Below, piece after piece: positions 1 to 10,775 of a stretch of 64,000 nucleotides of DNA. The stretch spans positions 48,261,428 to 48,325,427 of the forward strand of contig QVOM02000119.1 in the NCBI GenBank assembly GCA_003586115.2, written 5' to 3'. The DNA is from Salvator merianae (lineage: Eukaryota; Chordata; Lepidosauria; Squamata; Teiidae). The position numbers and the translations under genes are program-made. Under the pieces are notes generated by a model. It was not told the origin of the DNA. It did no database searches and saw nothing but the letters and a program-made list of their open reading frames with translations. Position 1 is the first letter of the stretch, and every line of letters starts with the position of its first letter.

Positions 1-636
1 GACATATTCACAGTCTGGGCACCTTCTCTGCAAGGTCATTAACTTACATTGGTTAACTAGGCTGGGCCTCCACAGTTCACCTAATCACAAGTTTTCCGTA
101 AATGCAATTACTTGCATAACAGAGTTTTATACGACACAGTGGTTTGTCAGAACCAACCCAAAGAATTAAACAATGCATGACTGTATTGTATACAATTACA
201 TATAATTTTAAGGTTTCAAGAGTGATGCAGGACTACATTACTTTTTAATTTCAATAATGACTAGGGATTTGCAAAATGCTGCTTCAAACTTCTCAAAACA
301 GAACTGCCCTTCTACATACGAACAAAATTTGCTAGACAGAACACCTATTGTTAAGTTGTGCTACAGAATGATGCAACATAACATGAAATTTCAGGCCTGC
401 TGTCCATGCTTGGCCCCTAGAGGATAAATAATCATTTACTTGTCTTCTAGAACCCCAAAACTGCATGCAGTAAATGATGCAAGACATAATGTGAAGCCCT
501 GCCTTTCAGGCTCCTATATGATTCATAGCCCACCTAGTAAACTCAGATCCCATATACAGGGCAACACTATCTGGAATGTTTCAAAAAGCATTTGAACCAC
601 ATTTTGCACATCCCAAAAAATCAAGTGGCTGAACCT

Positions 637-800
637 CAGTGGTATAGCAAACTGCCTTGAAAACAGAGGACCATAGGTTCAATCCTCAGCCTCTCCCCAG
701 AAGTAGGCAATGGGAAACCTGTATCTCTACCAATAAAACTGCACAGGGGTGCCCATGAAAGAGACCATGTAGTCAATCAGGAGTCTGATCTAACTTATTG
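637..800 (+). repeat. tRNA-derived SINE copy
   Basis: The head resembles a pol III promoter: an A-box-like CTCAGTGGTATAG and a B-box GGTTCAATCC, about 45 nt apart. The body contains CCCCAGAAGTAGGCAATGGG and AAAACTGCACA. The same order and wording recur at 49075-49255 (CCCCAGAAGCAGGCAATGGC, AAAACTGCACA), which shows a dispersed family. It directly abuts a LINE remnant. The family name is not assigned. Confidence 0.7.
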
Positions 801-845
801 GTACCCAGCAACAGTGACACAAAAATTATGCAACATAAACATTAT

Positions 846-1760
846 TGCCTGGAGGCAGTAATGGGCCAGATGTGGCCCAATAAATTGAAGCTGTATCTAG
901 ACAAGACAGAGGTATTGTGTGTCAGGGGTTCTTGAGTCCATGAAATGAAGAGACATCTTGTCCTTGAGAGGATTACATTACCCTGGAAAGAATAGGTGCA
1001 TAGTTTGGGGATACTCCTGGACTCATCACAGTTGCTGAAGATTAAGGTGACAGCAGTGGCCAGGAACACCTATTTCCTACTTAGACTCGCTCACCACCAC
1101 AGCCCTCCCTGGATAGAGATAGCTTAGCCATAGTGATCCATACTTTGGTAACTTCTACACAGGACTATTGCAATGAACTTTATGAGAGACTGCCCTTGAA
1201 CACAGTTCAGAAGCTTCAACTAAGACAGCATACAGCAGCAAGATTGCTCACAGGTACTTCTGGCTGGATGCACGTCATGCCAGTCTTAAAAGGAATTGCA
1301 CAGGCTGCTTATCTACTTCTACCTCAATTCAAGATCCTAACACTGACTTACAAAGCCCTAAACAACCTGGGGTCAAAATATCTAAAGGAGCTCTTCTTCC
1401 CATGTAGACTTGCCCATCAGTGAAGATCTATGAATGAGGGGCCTTCTGGATAGCGCCATCTCTACCAGCAATTACAGATGCAGGTGTATGGGTGAGTGCC
1501 TTCTCCACAGCAGCCCCTAAGTTATGAAATGATCTCCTTTCTGAAGTGTGTCTAGCTCCATTACTGTATACGTGCAGACATCTGGCAAAGATGAACCTCT
1601 TTACCATAGCCTTTGATTGAAAAGGTAGCTGCCATTGCCTTTTCAGGCACTATTTTATGGGTTTCAATTATTTGAATTTTAATTGTGTTTTTATAGTGGT
1701 TTTGTTTTAAACACACGTGCTGAAACCTTACGATACAGTGAAGGATAGAAATGTAAATAT
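846..1760 (+). mobile_element. L2/CR1-clade LINE 3' fragment (decayed)
   Basis: The plus strand encodes pieces of the C-terminal part of a non-LTR reverse transcriptase ORF in more than one frame. Near 870 the frame reads NKLKLYLDKTEVLC-like. At 1133-1423 it contains DYCNELYERLP, KLQLRQHTAARLLTG and LTLTYKALNNLG, which match the L2/CR1 consensus style. After 1500, LGNDLPSEVCLAP-like wording continues into the 3' tail. Frames are broken, so the copy is dead. It lies antisense in VEZT intron 1. Confidence 0.8.
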
Positions 1761-2853
1761 AATGGACATACAAAATAATCTCAAAGGATTTCGCAATTTA
1801 CCAATGGAAGGCATGTAATTAGTGGCTACCAGCTACCGGACAAATTGAAGTTGTTACTTTATTAAGATTCAATTTTTTTTTTTGCTGCTAGCCAGTACAA
1901 GCAGGGAGAAAGAACACAGACCAAAAAAAATAAGTTTTCTATTTATCACATGCAAAAAAATTCAAAATCTAGATTCAAATTTTATTTAAAATTGTGTTTT
2001 GTCTACTCTAAAGAGAGCACAGCTCTTTGCTTTGTGCCACTTCCGTGAAAATAATTTTGCTGTTAACAAAGTAATTGTTAAATACACACTTTACAAGCAC
2101 ACATATGTGATTTGTGTAGACAAGTCTACGGTTGTTAGAGTAAAACATTTTGTTTAGTATTACCATTGCCGGTTATCAACAGCATACCACCGTGTAGACT
2201 TCCTATGTTTTAAGGAAATATATATTCCCTCTCATTAGCTTTTACGAAAAGGCCTTATCCCAGTGGTTTACAAATTCTGGATCCCAAATATGGTTGGACT
2301 ACAACTCTCATAATACCTTGCCAATGGAGATAAGTTAATCACCCTTAGGTATCTTCTCGAGTCACACCTGTGTTCTCTGGCATTTCAACAAAGAGTTATT
2401 AAACACAGCTGGAAAAGAACTACCCCTTGCAACTGGGATAGTACAAGTGTCTCCTTCCCTCGCAAGTCAGATATGAGACTTTCTCCCCAGTGGGCCTCTC
2501 AGTGGGACTTACTTCTGAGGAGACCTGCCCAGGAGTGGCCCGCTAGCCGCTTCTTTTGTTACACCACACCTCCAGGATGGCCTTTACTTGGGCTGGACTC
2601 CAGCCTTTCCCTCCGAAGAGACATTTCAGGACCACAACACCGCACAGACACACCAGCCGTCACGCTGTGGCAGGAGGAGATGCCAACATCGACCACGGCC
2701 ACGGGCCCAGTCAGGAACGCTACTGCCCATCCCACCTCTCTCCACCCAGGGGGGCCGCTGCCCCACCCAGTCCCTGTCCCGTCTTTCCAAGGAAAACGCA
2801 ACTGAGTTTCAACCTCCCCCCTCCCCTCAAGCCCCACTCGCCCCGCCACCCAC

Positions 2854-2889
2854 CTCAAACACTACGTCGTCGTCAAACTCCGGAGTCAT
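2854..2889 (-). CDS. VEZT: Vezatin, first coding exon (partial gene)
   Basis: Reading leftwards from 2889, the exon gives MTPEFDDDVVFE and then a GT donor (GTGGGT). This closely matches the start of mammalian vezatin as I recall it (MTPEFDEEVVFE), with two Glu-to-Asp changes. The intron phase is 0. Vezatin is a transmembrane protein of adherens junctions that links the cadherin-catenin complex to myosin VIIa. The rest of the gene lies left of the window. The start codon has A at -3. An upstream ATG 13 nt earlier opens an overlapping frame (see 2873-2902). Only 12 residues are available, but exact position, orientation and synteny with FGD6 make the call strong. Confidence 0.9.
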
Positions 2890-2902
2890 CCTTCTCCGCC
2901 AT
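2873..2902 (-). other. Overlapping upstream ORF at VEZT start
   Basis: On the minus strand an ATG at 2902-2900 opens a nine-codon frame, MAEKDDSGV, that stops with TGA at 2875-2873. It overlaps the VEZT start in another frame. Its context has C at -3 and G at +4, weaker than the VEZT ATG. It is functional only if transcription starts upstream of 2902. Regulation of VEZT translation is inference. Confidence 0.55.
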
Positions 2903-2997
2903 CCGTACCGGTTTCTCTAGGCACGATGGGAAACCGAGTCCGCCGAGCCCCGCAAGGATTAGATTGCCCCGTAGGGACCAGCTGAAGATGGAAGCAA

Positions 2998-3017
2998 ACT
3001 ACAGCTCCCAGGAGGCA
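2998..3017 (+). promoter_or_regulatory. Candidate ZNF143/THAP11-type site
   Basis: ACTACAGCTCCCAGGAGGCA closely resembles the known ACTACA-TCCCAG-type motif bound by ZNF143, which is common in CpG-island and bidirectional promoters. It lies between the two divergent start codons. The motif is seen; binding is inferred. Confidence 0.6.
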
Positions 3018-3058
3018 TCGCGCAGGAGGCCAAGAAATAGCGCCTTTGTGAGTGCGTG

Positions 3059-3068
3059 CTGATTGGAG
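3059..3068 (-). promoter_or_regulatory. Candidate NF-Y (inverted CCAAT) box
   Basis: CTGATTGGAG contains an inverted CCAAT core with flanks that suit NF-Y. It lies 361 to 370 bp upstream of the FGD6 ATG and about 170 bp upstream of the VEZT ATG, a usual place for such boxes in TATA-less promoters. Confidence 0.5.
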
Positions 3069-3135
3069 AAAGATGGCAGACGAAAAGAGGAGGTTCGTCT
3101 GTCTTCTTTTTTTGGCCTGTGCTTACAGCCCTTGG

Positions 3136-3151
3136 CCTATAGGGGGCGCTA
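3136..3151 (+). promoter_or_regulatory. Candidate CTCF core site
   Basis: CCTATAGGGGGCGCTA keeps the AGGGGGCGCTA half of the CTCF core consensus. It sits between the divergent genes, where it could separate their regulation. Binding is inferred. Confidence 0.45.
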
Positions 3152-3412
3152 TGTTCCGACTCGTCGGGAGAATTCCGGGAAATTTTCAGAGCGCTCGCGG
3201 ACTGTTGCGGCTCCTTTTGCTGGAGACTCACTCAGTTGCTCCCTCCGCTGCGGGGATGTTATCCAGGAACCGGAGGAGCGAGCTAAGTTTTGGGGCAGCT
3301 GCCGGGACGGAGCAGCCAGCTGGTTCTTTCTCCGCAGCATTCCCGAAACGGGCTGAGTGAGATGCCTTAGATAAGGACCCCGCGGGCTTTTTGGTGGGAG
3401 CAAGGAAGGCGC

Positions 3413-3441
3413 ATGGAAGGGAGGCACCATGAACTCAGCCG
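3413..3441 (+). other. Overlapping upstream ORF at FGD6 start (continues in exon 2)
   Basis: An ATG at 3413, 16 nt before the FGD6 start, opens a different frame. It runs through the FGD6 ATG and, after splicing to 20347, ends at TAG 20351-20353, giving an 11-codon peptide beginning MEGRHHE. The context has C at -3 and G at +4. A second, minimal upstream frame (ATG CCT TAG) lies at 3362-3370. Whether either is in the mRNA depends on the unmapped transcription start. Confidence 0.5.
3429..3441 (+). CDS. FGD6: FGD6 exon 1 coding part
   Basis: ATG AAC TCA GCC G is followed by a perfect GTGAGT donor. It encodes MNSA plus the first base of Glu5, completed by AA at 20347. The spliced start reads MNSAEIRKPPVAPKPKF, close to my memory of the human start. 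A at -3 gives a good initiation context. The 5' untranslated part lies upstream in the CpG island and its start is unknown. Confidence 0.9.
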
Positions 3442-5766
3442 GTGAGTGTCCGACCGGGAGGGAGATCGGGGTTGAGAGGGAAGTTTTGCCTGGTCGCTGG
3501 TTCTCTCCCAGAGGCAGCTGAAGGCGACCGAGGTACAAGACGGTGGGAAGCAAAAAGCAATCGAGAAGCGCTGAGACAGACGCGGCTGAACGCACAATAC
3601 AAGGAAACAGATCCTTTTTCCTTTTCCCCGACTGCCCCTTATTCCCTGAAAGTCCGTAGAAGTGGCGGGGTTGGTCCGCATTGTGTGTGCGTACGGAGGG
3701 GGGTTTCTTCTAGGAAACCTCCTCCAAGTTGAAAGGTGAATTCCTTTTGTTCAGGCTCTCCGATTCCTGTTGCCTTCCAGCTTTTGTTGATGTTTCTCCC
3801 CTCCACCCTCTTTCCCCTTCTTCCCGGACGGGCGTAAGGACATTAAAAGGATGGAAAGATACAAGTGCCTTCGAATTCCACAGAAGCGTGGAGTATTCGA
3901 TTTCTTCTCCCTGGTTCACTTTTCATAGCCCCACAGTCGGCTCTTTAAAATAACTTTTTCTTGGTAAAATACTTGTCTCTGGAGTCTATATCCTGATAGG
4001 ATAGGGTGATTGCGATGCCTGTTTTTGCGTGTCTGGAGACTGCTCGCTGCTGTCGAAAGACGTTCTGCTCTGTTTGCTCAAGATTCCAACAAATTGAACT
4101 AAACAAAGCCCCCGAGTTTCCTGCCTGGTGTAGTTGGAATCAGACGTCGTTCTGATTTTGCCTCTGAAGGATCTAGAGGAAACTTCTTTTTCTTGCACAT
4201 TTTGAGGGATACCCTTTTCTGAAATGTTAGTTCAAAGCCGTAACACTGAGCTGAAAGGTTTATGTTTTTTTTACCCAGACAAGAAAACTTAACTGATATG
4301 GGGCTTCCCACCTACCCTTATTTCTGTGACATAGTTTGCATCTGTACATATGGGCTTCCAAAGAGCGTTTTCTGCTCTTTAATGTAGGTGGGATGGGGAC
4401 ACTAGTGTCCACACTCTGCCAACTCTAAGACCTTTTGAGCTGCTTTTTTTTTTAATTTAGTATGTGTGGATTCAGCCTTAATTTGTGTGAGGTACACAGT
4501 TATTAGGTAGGGTGATGATTTTGGATATGGACTCCTCTTTGCTGTTTGGAAGCAAGCTTCCAAGCTATACAAAATAAATTCCCTGGTGATTGTTGAATAT
4601 ATAATCATGTTTTATATTATCTTAATGCAGTATTTGAACAGAAACTCTACACAGAAGCTCTGTGTAGTTCCAGGTCATTAGATATCAGTTTATAACTGAA
4701 AGAATCTACCTTGTACAAAGTTTGCAGTGGTAAACAATAGAATTATTTTCCTGATAATGAAATATGCTGTCTATGTCCCACCCTCCTACTCTTTTACTAA
4801 AATGTGACCATAACTGTTCCTTTATGAGGTGCAAAAGAAAGTTCATAAATATTTTATTTTGTGACTTCAGTTAGGGAAAACAAAGCCAGCTTTGTTGCAA
4901 AGCATAATACACTGTTCAGTGGTTTAGAGGAATTAGTGCTGTAGTTAAGAAGGTTTAATAATGTCTTATGTTAGATGGCCATGCTTATAGGTGAGTGTGA
5001 ATAGAACTGCATTTCATCTGTTGTTTAGGATTGTGATAATGCACTAGGATGCTTTTCATATGGGCAAAGATAGCTTCCAGTGACAAGCTTCTAATGACCT
5101 ATGGTCCAAATCCATATTCTGCCATTCCTTGCCATCCTGTGTACACTTGCCTATAAGAGAAATTTGTTGGTTTGGGCTTCTGAGTAGCCAAGTGTATAAC
5201 GATCAAGCAAACATTCCCTTGCTATTTCTTTGTTTTAGACCACTTCTTTTGATCAAGCTTTTGCAACAACAGAATTGCACAAAACATACATTACTATCAG
5301 TTATTGAAAGTAAGCTACATTGATTTTCACTTGCTTTCATTAAAATTTGCTAAGACAGAAACTTGTATCTCTGAATGTCATCAAAGACTATTCACTAATT
5401 TACATGGTAAAATGATTTCGTTTCTTAGAGTTTTGGCTACTGCTGTTCAGGCAGCATTTTTTCTCATCTTAGCTAGAGGTCAACTAACAAAATATACCTC
5501 TGAATTTAGTACATGTGACAGCATTTGTCTTATTAAACAATAGCAATGTATTGTATACACACTTGTGAGAGAGGTGTTGATTTTCTTTGAGATTCTAGTG
5601 GCAGTACTAAGCAATGAAACTTGAAGTGGCCTAGTCAGATATAGGCAGGGTATAGTTAAATAATTCAGTGCTCTGAATGTGTGTGAACTTGTATGTGGAA
5701 TATCATAAGACTCTTGGTTTTTAATACTCATGGTTTTGCCACAGCAATCTAACATAGAATGGCATA

Positions 5767-6254
5767 GGCTCTTTCTGCATGTACCGTTAATTCATAATAA
5801 GGGGCCACAAAAACTTCTTCTGGGCCTCATCAGTCCAGATTTGTGAGGACCCATCCCCCACTGGAACACACCATTAGATGGAGTGTAACCCAGATCAGGA
5901 TCACCAGTAGACCTGTTTAAACGGGTCTACCAGCAGACTAGCAGACACTGACCCAGACCACAGGGGCATGCAAAAGGCACGCCTACGTGTTTGGGACTAT
6001 CGGGGGACTCATTTTGGTAGTGTGGCAAAGCTCACCTTGCAAATGCATCTTCCAGAGGCACTGAGGCTAGGAATTTTGTTCGTAGCCCTTGGAGTGCTCA
6101 GAGCCTGGTCCTGAAGCTTGCATGAGCTTGAGGGCTAGGATGGGGGCTACAATGGTGCTGCTCTAGACTATGCCTTTCTGTGGTATGAACCAGCGGGCCT
6201 GACTGGTTCAGACCCAGTGGTTCAGACCACAGAGAAGTAAGTGCAGAAAGGACC
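5767..6254. mobile_element. Inverted-repeat DNA element (MITE-like)
   Basis: The left end GGCTCTTTCTGCATGTACC resembles the reverse complement of the right end, GGTCCTTTCTGCACTTAC. The 488-bp body is GC-richer than its surroundings and contains a near-perfect 24-bp palindrome at 5907-5930 centred on GTTTAAAC. No clear target duplication is seen (ATA left, AGG right). No transposase frame is present. A PIF/Harbinger-like origin is possible but unproven. Confidence 0.5.
5907..5930. repeat. 24-bp near-perfect palindrome
   Basis: The arms GTAGACCTGTTT and AAACGGGTCTAC are reverse complements with one mismatched pair. It lies inside the inverted-repeat element at 5767-6254, so it is probably part of that element's foldback structure. 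Confidence 0.7.
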
Positions 6255-9200
6255 AGGGTTATTGCAGCATAGAAAGCTGCTCCTATACCAGCTTTCCCTA
6301 TCCTGGAGTCCTCCAGGTATTATTAGCTTCCATTTTCTAGGCCTCGATAGCTTAGCCAATGCTATTGTGTTTTTTTGGGAAAGTGTTGTCTATGGCATCT
6401 TTAAGTTATTAGAGTACAGGGTACTACCCTAGCTTGTATCCTATACTGCCACTTACCTGATGCCCTTGACTTTTTTAATATACTCAAACTGTTTAGATAA
6501 AAAAATCAACTTCAGGAGTGGCATGAGAACAACCACAATCACAGTAGCAGGCATAATATTTTGAATGACATGGGAAGATGTTAAGAATATGAATCCATGC
6601 TGAAATCAAACATTGAATTTCCACTGAATTATGATAGCTTAGTAAGTAGACCTACATAGGCGCACAGCCCAAGTGGTTTCATATCTGACCTTTTGTTGAC
6701 ACACAGTTTTTATTATCTAATTGAATTCTGGACTTTGTAAACTGTCACTGGATTTTTCTGGCACACAGCAAAAGTCTTAGGTTTATTTTGAGATTAGCAT
6801 ATTCCTTTGGGAACAGAGTTAGGAAAGCTAAATCTCCATTTTCAGACTTGTCTTCTTGTGTGAAAATCTATTTTAAATATAAATGCTTTAGTACATATTC
6901 TGAAGCATCTGTGTTCTCATATATAGTGGATTTGCTCTTATATGATTTGTAAGATACGCTTTTGGTTGTATAACATAGTTTTTAAATCAAGTCAGTTTTG
7001 CTGCTGCATGTCTGGGAAAATGTGATTTCTCTTGTGTAATGAAATCCCAGAAACTTGCAGTAATGCAATTTGACCTTCATGCCACCTTTGTCTTAGATGG
7101 TTCCTGCTCCTTTGACATCAGTGACTTACATCAATAGACTGGGGTTGCATCTGCAAAGGACTGTGATGCTGACCTAAGAGCATTCTTACCCAGGAAGTGG
7201 CCAGAAGCAATGTCTACTGCCACTGCTGGAGCCAGTATGAGCCATCATGTTGTCACTGTGCTCATGCATGAGACCTTTTTGAAGAAGTCTCATGCTGTGC
7301 TGTTGATGCAAGCTATGTCTGCCTGAGCAGCAGCCAGAAATAGAACCAGAAGTTGGCATTAGTGTGGGAACACCGCCACCAACAGCCCTAGGTGGCCTCA
7401 TAGCAGAATTTAGAACAGTAGAATGCAATGTAGTTGGCTGTCAAGTGGCCTCCACATTCCACTGTGGGTTGACTGTACTGTAGACCTGGCCTACATCCTT
7501 CCTCTGAAGTACAACTGATATGCACTGGTAGACTGGGTGTGCACAGTTCTTCTCATCCCCAATTTTTTGTAGGTGCCAATTGCTTGCATAATGCAATTTT
7601 GCACTAGACAGTGGTTGGTGGGACTCAGACCATAGTGCTAAAGGGATGACTGTCCATAATAGGGCATTGTTTGGTTACTTTATACAACATAAAGATGAAA
7701 AGGATCATACAACTAGTTTGTACTTACTTGGCTTAGAAGCATTGAAAGATTGGAAGTGTAGTATTTGAATTTCAGAACGCTGTTTTTTGGAAACAATGAC
7801 AATGCTGCCGGAGATTCTGGTTCAGTACAGAAATGTCAAACTTTGTAATGTGCACATAGAGTTATTACTTGAGCATAATTTCCCCCAGGCATTTTACTGC
7901 AGCTTAGAACGTAACAGGAGATTGAGCTCATGTAGAAATTCTAGTTTTTCTGTAGTTTTGTCTAATGTAATCAATATCTAATTGTTGAAGAGAAGCTAGA
8001 TAACCTGTTGAGCAGTGTTTGAAGATCAAACAGCATGACAAAGATCCATCCACGTGGATATGGCAATGTTATAGGCTGAGACAGATGCACATAAAGTGTA
8101 AACTCTAGGTGTTAATATGGTTTTACATTTTTTTTTAAAAAATGGTAACAGCATTCTGTGTCCCAGTGCGGAAATAATACTTCAGGAGATCTGAACTGAT
8201 TGGGTGAAAAGCAAACTGGTTAAAAATCAAGCTAGGGCACCAACTTTGCTCAGCTCCAATGACATGTCTTTTTCCAGTAAGCTGGCCTTTTCCAAAAGCT
8301 TACTTGAAAACCATGTCCACTAGTAAAGAGCATCCCACAGTTGCCCTGTTCTTGTATCACAATGATATTCTGTCCCTCTTTCAATATTTTTCCCCATACC
8401 CACCCTTCTAACAACTGTTACTAAGAGAGTATTGGCTGAACTTCCCATCAGTTCTTCCCATGGAATAATATACATCACATCTATGTTTTACTACTCCACA
8501 TAGTTAGTCTGATCTTTTTTCCTTGCCTTGTTTCTTCCCCTGTGTTCCTGACTTGTTTTTTTTTTTTTGCCTTTAAATACTGATTGATTGACTTGTGGAT
8601 GTGTTTCTCCATCACACACAGTCCCTAATGTATTCAATGCCATAAAGGCACCCTCAGAGCTCTTTATATGGTTTTGTTGAAATTATGCTTTCTCATATTC
8701 CAGTGGCAAATGTAGAGCACAGTGTGAGTTACGTCATGTGGTGGAAAACTCCTCTGGCCACTCCAGTGCCACCCCATTTACTACATATTGGATGTACAGT
8801 AGCCTTGATGTAATGTCATACAAAGTAATTTGTTATACATCAGCATGTAAACAGCTTCCAGGCTCTAGCTATGTAAGAGTTACAATGTTTCTACCAGGCC
8901 ATTGGAGAAGGTTTAAATGTTTCCAAAGTCCTTTCATTGATTCAAAGGCAAAGCTCGTAGTAGAGAAATATGGTTAACCATGTTCTTCAAGAACAGTAAA
9001 AAGTGAGCAGATCTCAGTATAACTATATCTAGTGAAGAGCAGCAAGAAACAAATCTGTAGGTATCTTACAGTTTTGTAATTCTCACACATGTAGAATTGA
9101 CAGTTTCTTTGCAGAACAGTGTTAAAATTGTATGAACTGTATGTTTTAGTTAACAATCTGTTTTCTTGGTATTTGGATTATTGGTTTAGAGAATTCTCCT

Positions 9201-10159
9201 AGCATGAGGTTTCCTCTGACAGTTTTTTTTAAAAAAAATATTTTGGAAGGGAGTTTACAGGTGGCCTCTTGTTCATGTTTGTCCTGCCAAGATGAATGGG
9301 ATAATACAAGACCAAGGTCTACCTACTAGTGCAGTAGAAGAGGCAAGCAATAACCACATTTTGCTACATGCTACAAAAGCATATTCCATGTAATTTTTCT
9401 ACAGTCCCTGTGGATACACTTAAAGGTACAGGACTGGGGCGTGGGGCAGCTACTCATTTTTTCATGGCACCAGTTTAAAGAGGAAGACACATACAATGTT
9501 TGTGAAAGTGTCCACATTGCATAAGAAGGGAGGAGTGTGAATAAAACTGGTGCATCTGAATTTTGCAATGCCATGTTCTGACAAAAATATAAGTAAAGAA
9601 ATGCATATTTAAGAGAAATGTGCATAAAATTTGTGTGTTGTTGAAAGTAACAAACATTAGAGGAAAGTACTTGCAGAAAGGTGTATACTGTAAGTTTTCT
9701 TTTTTAAAAAAACCTGAAAACTGATGTAGAAACTAATGGGACATTTTAAAAATCTTGTCAGGAAACAAGATTTGAAATCTTGACAAGCTACTTCCAGGTC
9801 CTTCATAACAGAACGAAATGTGGCACAGGTACTGAATGCTGGCAGAGTTTCTCCCACAATTTCAGCATAGCTGCAAAACCAGTATTGCAGCTACTTTTTT
9901 TTACATATCTTACTGCACATGTAATGAGTCTTAAAATTAGGCTTTGCAGTATGGAAGACTGGCAGGAATGGTGTGTAGAGAAGAATAACTTTTCTAAAAG
10001 ATGCCTTTTAAGTTTGTTTACAAAGCATACTGAATAGATTTTAATAGAAAAGGAATTTTTGCTGTGAAATATAGAACACACATGTATGGTATTTTGTATC
10101 TGGAAATCTTAGAATAGAAATTTATTAAAAAGCATAAAGTCTTTTGAACAGTTCAATGC

Positions 10160-10285
10160 ATCGGATGAAGTAGGTGTAGTCTGCAAAATCTCATGCTACC
10201 AACTTCTTTCTCTTTGTTAATCTCTAAGGTGCTACTAAACCCCCTTGCAATACTGATCCAGACTAACATAGTTACATCTTTGAAT
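10160..10285 (+). repeat. Dispersed repeat copy with AGTCTCTAAGGTGC-type core
   Basis: The copy reads GATGAAGTAGGTGTAGTCT, then TTAATCTCTAAGGTGCTACTA and CAGACTAACATAGTTACATC. The same blocks in the same order occur at 14676-14800. This core is widespread in reptile genomes as I recall it; I do not assign a class. Confidence 0.65.
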
Positions 10286-10583
10286 TCAATCCTTTGTTCA
10301 TTTTTCTTGCCTGTAATTCCCACTAAGAACAGAGGCTGCGTTTAGGTAAGCATTTATAGGATTATGCCGTTTGGTGCACTTGAAGTAATAGATTTTCTTC
10401 TGAATAAGTATGCGGAGATAGAATTGGGCTGCGTATTTTTTAAAAAACTGCAATTTTAGTCCTCCTTAGGATTTCCATTATAATAAACAGAGTTTGCTGC
10501 CATGTAAACACTTATAGGGCCTTAGTGTTTGGATACGCTAAAGCAAAAATAACATGATAATACTGTGACTAACCCTATTTTCT

Positions 10584-10775
10584 TGGGGGGTAGTCTCAGG
10601 CTGCAAAAAAGAGCGACTCAAAAGTGCCTTAGAGATGTTAGCGTTTGGGACTCATGTCCTCATACCACCTCTAATTCGCCTTTTCTAACCTAAAATGTTC
10701 ATGAGAAGAGCTGTGTGAATAACCCCACCTGCTGACCATGTCAAAGTCATCTTGAACCATTTCTAACATGATTAT
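10584..10775 (+). repeat. Dispersed repeat copy, pair with 32565-32760
   Basis: Blocks such as CACCTCTAATTCGCCTTTTC, TAACCTAAAATGTTCATG and ACCATTTCTAA recur in order at 32565-32760 with moderate divergence. It is probably an old DNA element or SINE. Its ends are not defined. Confidence 0.5.

Larger units (their letters stand above)
1..2853 (-). other. VEZT: VEZT intron 1 (partial, right end)
   Basis: This stretch follows the minus-strand donor of VEZT exon 1 (GAG then GTGGGT, reading leftwards from 2853). It contains a tRNA-derived SINE near 637-800 and an L2/CR1-clade LINE remnant near 846-1760. No further VEZT exon was recognised. The segment 1780-2450 is AT-rich and looks unique, and from about 2450 the GC content rises into the promoter island. 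Confidence 0.8.
2450..3720. promoter_or_regulatory. CpG-rich bidirectional promoter of VEZT and FGD6
   Basis: GC and CpG content rise sharply here against an AT-rich background. The segment separates two divergently oriented first coding exons: VEZT ATG at 2889 on the minus strand and FGD6 ATG at 3429 on the plus strand. No TATA box stands out. The human orthologues VEZT and FGD6 are also adjacent and head to head. The exact transcription starts and island edges cannot be fixed from sequence alone. Several unrelated open frames in this island reflect GC content rather than genes. Confidence 0.85.

Noticed and set aside
3149..3595. 148-codon minus-strand frame and several 90-110-codon frames around 2470-3730
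   Set aside because: They overlap each other on both strands within the CpG island, where stops are rare by composition. None resembles a known protein, and VEZT exon 1 and FGD6 exon 1 account for the coding sequence.
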